Origin: DATFBY01 sp035253585
GTDB taxonomy: Bacteria > Gemmatimonadota > Gemmatimonadetes > Gemmatimonadales > Gemmatimonadaceae
Direction of reading: 5' to 3'
Length of the DNA stretch: 36,211 bases
Assembly: GCA_035253585.1 (NCBI GenBank)
Contig: DATFBY010000158.1
Location: 1-36,211 of the forward strand
Shown: in pieces, positions 31,678 through 36,211 of the stretch
Layout: the number at the start of each line of letters is the position of its first letter
How positions within the stretch are numbered: position 1 is the first letter of the stretch
Program-made: the position numbers and the translations under genes
The notes under the pieces: model-generated
Databases searched by the model: none
Told to the model about the DNA's origin: nothing
What the model saw: the letters and a program-made list of their open reading frames with translations, nothing else

Positions 31678-34600
31678 ATGAAGCTCTCCGACATTTCGAT
31701 CTCGCGTCCCGTGCTGACCACCATGCTCAGCGCGGCGCTCGTGCTCTTCGGAGCGATCGGTTACACCAAGCTTTCCGTCCGCGAATTCCCGGACGTCGAT
31801 CCGCCGATCATTTCCGTCTCGACGTTCCTCCGCGGCGCGAATCCGCGTGTGATGGAGTCGGCGGTGACCGACATCCTCGAAGAGGAGCTGAGCACCGTCC
31901 AGGGGCTGCGCACCATCACCAGCTCGAGTCAGGAGCAGTTCAGCAACATCACCCTCGAGTTCACGCTCGATCGAAGCGTCGAGGAAGCGGCGCAAGACGT
32001 TCGCGACAAAGTTTCGCGCGTGCGCGGCCGCCTTCCCGAGGAAGTTGACGAGCCCGTTGTCGCCAAGCAGGACGCCGACGCGCAGCCGTTCTTCTTCCTG
32101 GCGCTCTCCGGCGACAACTACAATCTCATTCAGCTTTCCGACATCGCCGATCGTCTGGTGAAGACCCGCCTGCAGTCGCTGTCGGGCGTTGGACGCGCGC
32201 AGATCTTCGGCGAGCGTCGAATGTCGATGCGGGTGTGGCTGGCGGCGCCGGAGCTGGCTGCCCGCGGTCTCACCGTACAGGATGTCGAGAGCGCCATCCG
32301 GAGCCGGAACGTCGAGGTGCCGGCCGGCCGGATCGAATCCGACCGCCGCGAGTTCACTGTCCGCTCGTTAGGCGAGCTCAAGACACCGGAAGAGTTTGGC
32401 GAGCTGGTCGTCTCCAGCCGCGACGGTCAGCTGGTCAAGCTCAAAGACGTTGCCCGCGTCGAGCTCGGACCCGAGAGCGACCGCAGCACACTCCGTTACA
32501 ACGGCACGCCCGCGGTCGCCATCGGCGTCATCCGTCAATCGAAAGCGAATCTGGTCGAAGTCGCCGACGCGATTCACCGGGAAGTGCCGCTCATACAGGC
32601 ATCGTTGCCGCCCGGGGTGGAGCTGCACGCAGCGTTCGACCAGTCGGTGTTCGTGAAGCGGTCGATCAAGGAAGCGGAAGAGACGCTGCTCATCGCCGGC
32701 GTGCTGGTCGTAGCGATCATCTTCCTCTTCCTGCGCAATCTGCGGGCGACGGTGATACCAGGTCTGGCGATTCCAACCTCGATCGTCGCCGCCTTCGCCA
32801 TCATGTATTTCCTGGGCTACTCGATCAACAACTTCACGCTCCTGGCGTTGACGTTGGCGATCGGCATCGTGGTCGATGACGCGATCATCGTGCTGGAGAA
32901 CGCCTACCGGCATCAGGAAGAGCTGCACGAAGATCCGGAAACCGCGGCGGTCAACGGCACGCGCGAGATCGGGTTTGCCGTCATCGCCACCACGATCGCG
33001 TTGGTTGCAGTGTTCACGCCGCTGGCGTTCCTGCAGGGCACCACCGGCCGGTTGTTCAACGAGTTCGGCATCGCACTCGCCGGCTCGGTACTCATCTCGG
33101 GCTTCGTCGCGCTCACCCTCACACCGATGCTCTCGGCCAAGATCCTCCGCGTGCCGAAGAGTCACGGCCGAATCTACCGCGGGCTCGAGCGTGGGTTCGA
33201 GGCAATCGCCAATGGATACGCTCGCTTCCTCGAGCGCGCGCTTCGGTATCGGTGGGCGACCGTCGCCGGCGGCGCGGTGATCGTTCTACTCTCCGTGTTC
33301 GTGTTCCGCGCACTCGAGCGCGAATTCGTTCCCGCGGAAGACCGCGGATTCTTCGTGATCTTCAGCGTGGCACCGGAGGGTGCGTCGCTGGGCTACACCG
33401 ATGGCTATCAGCGCCGGGTAGAGGAAGTCCTGTCGCGCACCAAGGACATCAAGAGCTACTTCAGTGTCGTCGGATTCGGTGGTCGTGTGAACAGCGGCAT
33501 CGTGTTCGTCAGGCTCAACGACTGGGACGATCGCGATCGCTCGGTGCAGGAGATCATCGGCGAGGTGCAACCTCAGCTCTTCGGCATCCCTGGGATGATG
33601 GCGTTCGCCAACAACCCACCGGCGTTCGCGTTCGGCAATCCCGTTGCCTTCGTCGTCAGGCATCCTGACTTCGACTCACTACGCGTCGCGATGGACAGAC
33701 TGAAGGAGGCGGCGGGAAAGATTCCGGGGCTGACGAACGTCGATACCGACATCCGCTTCAACAAGCCCGAGCTCACGGTGAGCTTCGACCGCGATCGCGC
33801 GGAGGATGTCGGTGTCTCGGTGCGCGATGTCGCCGGCACGTTGCAGACGATGCTCGGATCGAGCCGCGTGAGCACGTTTACGCGCGACAACAAGCTGTAC
33901 GACGTGATGGTTCAGCTGGCGCCGCAGGCACGGGCGACGCCGAGTGACATGACTGGTTTGTTCGTCCGCGGGCGTGACGGTGAGCTGGTGCAGCTGAGCG
34001 CCGTGGCGAGAATCGATGAAGGGATCGGCCCGCGACAGCTCAATCATTTCAATCGCGTGCGATCCTTCACACTCACCGCCGGCCTCAAAGAAGGATTCAC
34101 GTTAGGCGCGGCGCTCGATTCGCTGAATCGAATCGCACCGGGAGTCACACCGCGCGGAAGCAGCTTCGAGCTGGCGGGCGAATCGAGGGAGTTGAAGGAG
34201 AGCGGCAACGCGCTGTACGGTGCGTTCGCTCTTGCGCTCGTGGTCGTGTTCATGGTGTTGGCATCGCAGTTCGAGTCGTTGGTGCACCCGTTCACCGTGC
34301 TGCTCTCGGTGCCGCTGGCCGTGGCCGGCGCGCTCGGTACCCTGCTCCTGGTGAATTCGACGCTCAATCTGTACAGCCAGATCGGGATGATCCTGCTCAT
34401 AGGTCTGGTGACGAAAAATTCGATCTTGCTGGTCGAGTACGCCAATCAGCTGAAAGCGCGAGGGCTCGCCACCGTAGAAGCAGTGCGCGAGGCGGGGCGC
34501 ATCCGCCTGCGCCCGATTCTCATGACGTCGGTTGCGACGATCATGGGTGCGCTCCCGATCGCGCTCGGCTTGGGTGCCGGCGCGGCCAGCCGCCGCCCAC

Positions 34601-34743
34601 TCGGCTACGCGATCGTCGGTGGCTTGCTCTTCTCGACAGTGCTCACGCTCTTCCTGGTGCCCTCGGTGTACGTGCTGCTCGATGCGGTGCGCAGTCGTCG
34701 TGCCGTCGTCGCGCCGCAACTGGTGCCGGCGGAGGGCGACTGA
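31678..34743 (+). CDS. RND efflux permease, HAE1/AcrB-type inner-membrane pump
   Basis: ATG 31678 ('MKLSDISISRPVLTTML') is the canonical start; an in-frame GTG upstream would add 12 residues. The 1021-residue product matches the family in length and has 12 TM helices in two halves with large periplasmic loops. TM4 has the proton-relay pair D400-D401 in 'GIVVDDAIIVLENAYRH', and TM10 has K913 in 'LIGLVTKNSILLVEYANQ'. It should export hydrophobic or amphiphilic compounds using the proton gradient, with the outer-membrane factor and adaptor encoded next. Substrates are not predictable. Its stop overlaps the next start (TGATG). Reverse or forward CGTTAGGC octamers at 32366 and 34100 are read as Ser/Thr-Leu-Gly with TTA. 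Confidence 0.95.
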   Translation: MKLSDISISRPVLTTMLSAALVLFGAIGYTKLSVREFPDVDPPIISVSTFLRGANPRVMESAVTDILEEELSTVQGLRTITSSSQEQFSNITLEFTLDRSVEEAAQDVRDKVSRVRGRLPEEVDEPVVAKQDADAQPFFFLALSGDNYNLIQLSDIADRLVKTRLQSLSGVGRAQIFGERRMSMRVWLAAPELAARGLTVQDVESAIRSRNVEVPAGRIESDRREFTVRSLGELKTPEEFGELVVSSRDGQLVKLKDVARVELGPESDRSTLRYNGTPAVAIGVIRQSKANLVEVADAIHREVPLIQASLPPGVELHAAFDQSVFVKRSIKEAEETLLIAGVLVVAIIFLFLRNLRATVIPGLAIPTSIVAAFAIMYFLGYSINNFTLLALTLAIGIVVDDAIIVLENAYRHQEELHEDPETAAVNGTREIGFAVIATTIALVAVFTPLAFLQGTTGRLFNEFGIALAGSVLISGFVALTLTPMLSAKILRVPKSHGRIYRGLERGFEAIANGYARFLERALRYRWATVAGGAVIVLLSVFVFRALEREFVPAEDRGFFVIFSVAPEGASLGYTDGYQRRVEEVLSRTKDIKSYFSVVGFGGRVNSGIVFVRLNDWDDRDRSVQEIIGEVQPQLFGIPGMMAFANNPPAFAFGNPVAFVVRHPDFDSLRVAMDRLKEAAGKIPGLTNVDTDIRFNKPELTVSFDRDRAEDVGVSVRDVAGTLQTMLGSSRVSTFTRDNKLYDVMVQLAPQARATPSDMTGLFVRGRDGELVQLSAVARIDEGIGPRQLNHFNRVRSFTLTAGLKEGFTLGAALDSLNRIAPGVTPRGSSFELAGESRELKESGNALYGAFALALVVVFMVLASQFESLVHPFTVLLSVPLAVAGALGTLLLVNSTLNLYSQIGMILLIGLVTKNSILLVEYANQLKARGLATVEAVREAGRIRLRPILMTSVATIMGALPIALGLGAGAASRRPLGYAIVGGLLFSTVLTLFLVPSVYVLLDAVRSRRAVVAPQLVPAEGD

Positions 34744-36020
34744 TGTTTGGGTTGTTGTTGTTGCTGCAGGTCACGGCGACTGATTCGCTTCCGCGGATCA
34801 CGCTCGATGAGGCGCTGCGCCGATCGCTGCGCTCGGACCCCGAATACGTCGCGGCCGAGGGCGCGGTTGGCAGTGCCTCTTGGGCGCGCCGGGCGGCGTG
34901 GTCGGCAATGTTTCTTCCGACGATCAACGCGACATCGAACGCCAGCAAGTTCTCCACGCCGCAGTTCAACTTCGGCACCGGACTCCAGCAGGATGTCGCC
35001 GTCAGCGCGCAGGTGGATGCGCGCTACGATCTCTTCCTCGGCGGGCGCAAGATGGCGGAGCTCAGGCGCTCGCGAGCCGAGCTCCAGCGGGCGCAGGCGC
35101 GCGAGCTTGAAGAGCGGTACGACGCCGGATTTCGCACCGAGCGCGATTACTACAACGTACTCGCGCAGCAGGAGCTCGACCGCGTTTCCGCCGAGCGTGT
35201 GAGGCGTGCGCGGGAGCAGATGGTAGTGGCGCGTGCGCGCGTGCTGTCAGGCGCGGCGGTGGCTACGGACTCTCTTCAACTGATGCTGGAGTTGAACGAG
35301 GCGCTGGTCGAAGCGCTGCGACAAGCGGTCGCGGTTCGCGTGTCGCGCCTACAGCTCGGCAGGCGCGTGGGAATGGATGGGCCGGTGCAGGCCGAGCCAC
35401 TGGCCGAGAGCGGGCCGGGCGATCTTCCGATGACGCTCGAGCAGGCAATCACCGAATCCAAGCAGAAAGGCCCGGCGGTGCTCGCCGCGCGCGCGGCGGA
35501 ACAGGCCGCCGGCGCTCAGGTTCGTGCGCAGCGCGGCTTCTATTTTCCGCAGCTGGCGGTCACTGGAACGAGCAGTGCGTTCGACGATCGATATTTCCCG
35601 CAGGCAACCACGCGGCAGTCGCTCACGCTCTCCATCAGCGTTCCAGTCTGGAACAATGCGCAGCGTGAGTTCGCCATCGAGCAGGCGAAGGCGCAGCGAG
35701 AGGTTGCGCGCGCGACTCGTCTCGATGTCGAGCGCGGCGCCGAGCGGGATGTGACGTTCGCCTACGAGGCGTACAATACGGCGCGTGCGACGGTGCAACT
35801 TCGGGAGACCGGGCTGCTCGCGGCGCGCGAGAACTTCAGGGTGCAGGAGACGCGCTACAAGGCCGGCGCGACGCCGATTCTCGACTTGCTCGCGGCGCAA
35901 TTGCAGCTTACGGAGGCCGAATCGAATCTCGTGCAGGCGCGCTTCGCAACGCGTCTGGCACTGGCCGAGCTCGAGGTGTTGTTGGGCCGACGGCTCTTCA
36001 ATGACAGGATCACACCGTGA
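34743..36020 (+). CDS. TolC-family outer-membrane efflux protein
   Basis: The 425-residue product has a short hydrophobic signal ('MFGLLLLLQ'), then 'ITLDEALRRSLRSDPEYVAA', the typical opening of outer-membrane factors. Two repeats of long coiled-coil helices carry 'GGRKMAELRRSRAELQRAQA' and, in the second half, 'QTRYKAGATPILDLLAAQLQ'-like sequence before the final helix. It would form the trimeric outer-membrane channel for the upstream pump. It overlaps the pump stop (TGATG) and the adaptor start (GTGA), so the three tripartite components are co-translated. Confidence 0.93.
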   Translation: MFGLLLLLQVTATDSLPRITLDEALRRSLRSDPEYVAAEGAVGSASWARRAAWSAMFLPTINATSNASKFSTPQFNFGTGLQQDVAVSAQVDARYDLFLGGRKMAELRRSRAELQRAQARELEERYDAGFRTERDYYNVLAQQELDRVSAERVRRAREQMVVARARVLSGAAVATDSLQLMLELNEALVEALRQAVAVRVSRLQLGRRVGMDGPVQAEPLAESGPGDLPMTLEQAITESKQKGPAVLAARAAEQAAGAQVRAQRGFYFPQLAVTGTSSAFDDRYFPQATTRQSLTLSISVPVWNNAQREFAIEQAKAQREVARATRLDVERGAERDVTFAYEAYNTARATVQLRETGLLAARENFRVQETRYKAGATPILDLLAAQLQLTEAESNLVQARFATRLALAELEVLLGRRLFNDRITP

Positions 36021-36211
36021 GATCGACATATTTATTCGCCGCGGCGGTGGTCGCGCTCGCGGCGTGCAAACCCGCCGATAGCGCGAACGCGCCGGGCGCG
36101 GGCGGCGCTGGTGGGCGCGGCCCGAACGGGGCCGGCGGCGGGCCGCCCGCCATGCCCGTCGAGGTTGCGATTGCCAAGCAGGACACAGTCGTCGATGCGA
36201 TCAACGCAAAG
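36017..36211 (+). CDS. RND efflux periplasmic adaptor (membrane-fusion protein), N-terminal part
   Basis: The gene is cut by the right edge after 65 codons. GTG 36017 overlaps the upstream stop (GTGA). The start 'MRSTYLFAAAVVALAACKPA' is a lipoprotein signal with lipobox LAAC, so the mature protein should be lipid-anchored at Cys17. A Gly/Pro/Ala-rich linker follows, then 'PVEVAIAKQDTVVDAINA', the typical first strand of HlyD/AcrA-type adaptors. It would connect the pump to the TolC-like channel. The adaptor gene being last is less usual than adaptor-pump-channel order. Confidence 0.87.
   Translation, partial: MRSTYLFAAAVVALAACKPADSANAPGAGGAGGRGPNGAGGGPPAMPVEVAIAKQDTVVDAINAK

Larger units (their letters stand above)
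1494..34107. repeat. Dispersed polar octamer CGTYAGGC (about 41 copies)
   Basis: CGTTAGGC top strand: 1494, 2586, 4165, 6982, 7476, 8290, 10797, 13557, 19535, 23719, 24634, 32366, 34100; bottom strand: 4812, 4907, 8844, 17820, 18510, 19938, 21532, 25650, 29595. GTTAGGC without the leading C: 9878, 12978, 16174, 31662. CGTCAGGC adds about 19 copies, e.g. 6667, 7708, 11830, 12803, 13668, 14242, 15782, 16204, 20190, 20277, 21629, 24404, 27360, 29285, 33655. It is found in coding DNA in all frames and in gaps. Counted by eye, so a few may be missed. Confidence 0.8.

Overview
The window is GC-rich, densely coded bacterial DNA. The likely source is a soil Gemmatimonadota, or less likely an Acidobacteriota. 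This rests on a duplicated MacB/FtsX-type permease (ADOP family), many TPR and SRPBCC proteins, a CHRD protein and a Wsp-like chemosensory operon with ATGA start/stop overlaps. There is no rRNA or other marker gene, so the assignment is inference. I saw no tRNA, CRISPR array, insertion sequence or prophage.

Layout. 1-351 (-) is the start of a PQQ-type beta-propeller protein. 526-2967 (+) is an ADOP permease. 3195-3806 (+) is a secreted Asp/Arg-rich protein. 3960-4817 (+) is a D-amino-acid aminotransferase, convergent with a TetR regulator (4814-5449, -). That TetR is divergent from a TPR/alpha-beta-hydrolase fusion (5591-8014, +) whose near-consensus promoter is followed by a 14-bp palindromic operator. 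8029-9453 (-) is an ArsR/SRPBCC pair. 9552-10256 (+) is a stand-alone CTP-synthase-C-terminal-like protein, convergent with a D-threonine aldolase/D-serine dehydratase-like enzyme (10272-11420, -). 11521-14611 (+) holds a DUF1499-like membrane protein, a dienelactone hydrolase and a trypsin-like secreted protease.

20717 down to 14734 (-) is one overlapping cluster: Gfo/Idh/MocA oxidoreductase, two paralogous GT2 glycosyltransferases, a Wzx-like flippase, a third GT2 and a CHRD protein. It probably makes and exports a surface glycan. Divergent from it, 20859-22705 (+) is a MerR/VWA two-gene module with an almost ideal sigma-70 promoter carrying a dyad.

22888-31467 (+) is a complete chemosensory operon: CheW, CheR-TPR, CheW, MCP, CheA-REC, CheB, REC-histidine kinase. 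Neighbouring genes overlap by 4 bp at every junction. The gene set matches Wsp systems, but the diguanylate cyclase is replaced by a receiver-histidine kinase. 31678-36211 (+) is an RND efflux operon in the order pump, outer-membrane factor, adaptor (cut by the window end).

Three sequence-level signals are not explained by the genes. (1) A polar octamer, CGTYAGGC, occurs about 40 times on both strands and in all frames, and appears to dictate rare TTA, AGG and CCT codons and some stop codons. (2) Tandem heptamer arrays, often as inverted pairs bracketing a hairpin, occur at four loci, including inside the cheR reading frame and directly before the aminotransferase start codon. (3) Several regulator genes have promoter -10 elements 6-9 nt before the start codon, implying leaderless mRNAs. 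Counts were made by eye.
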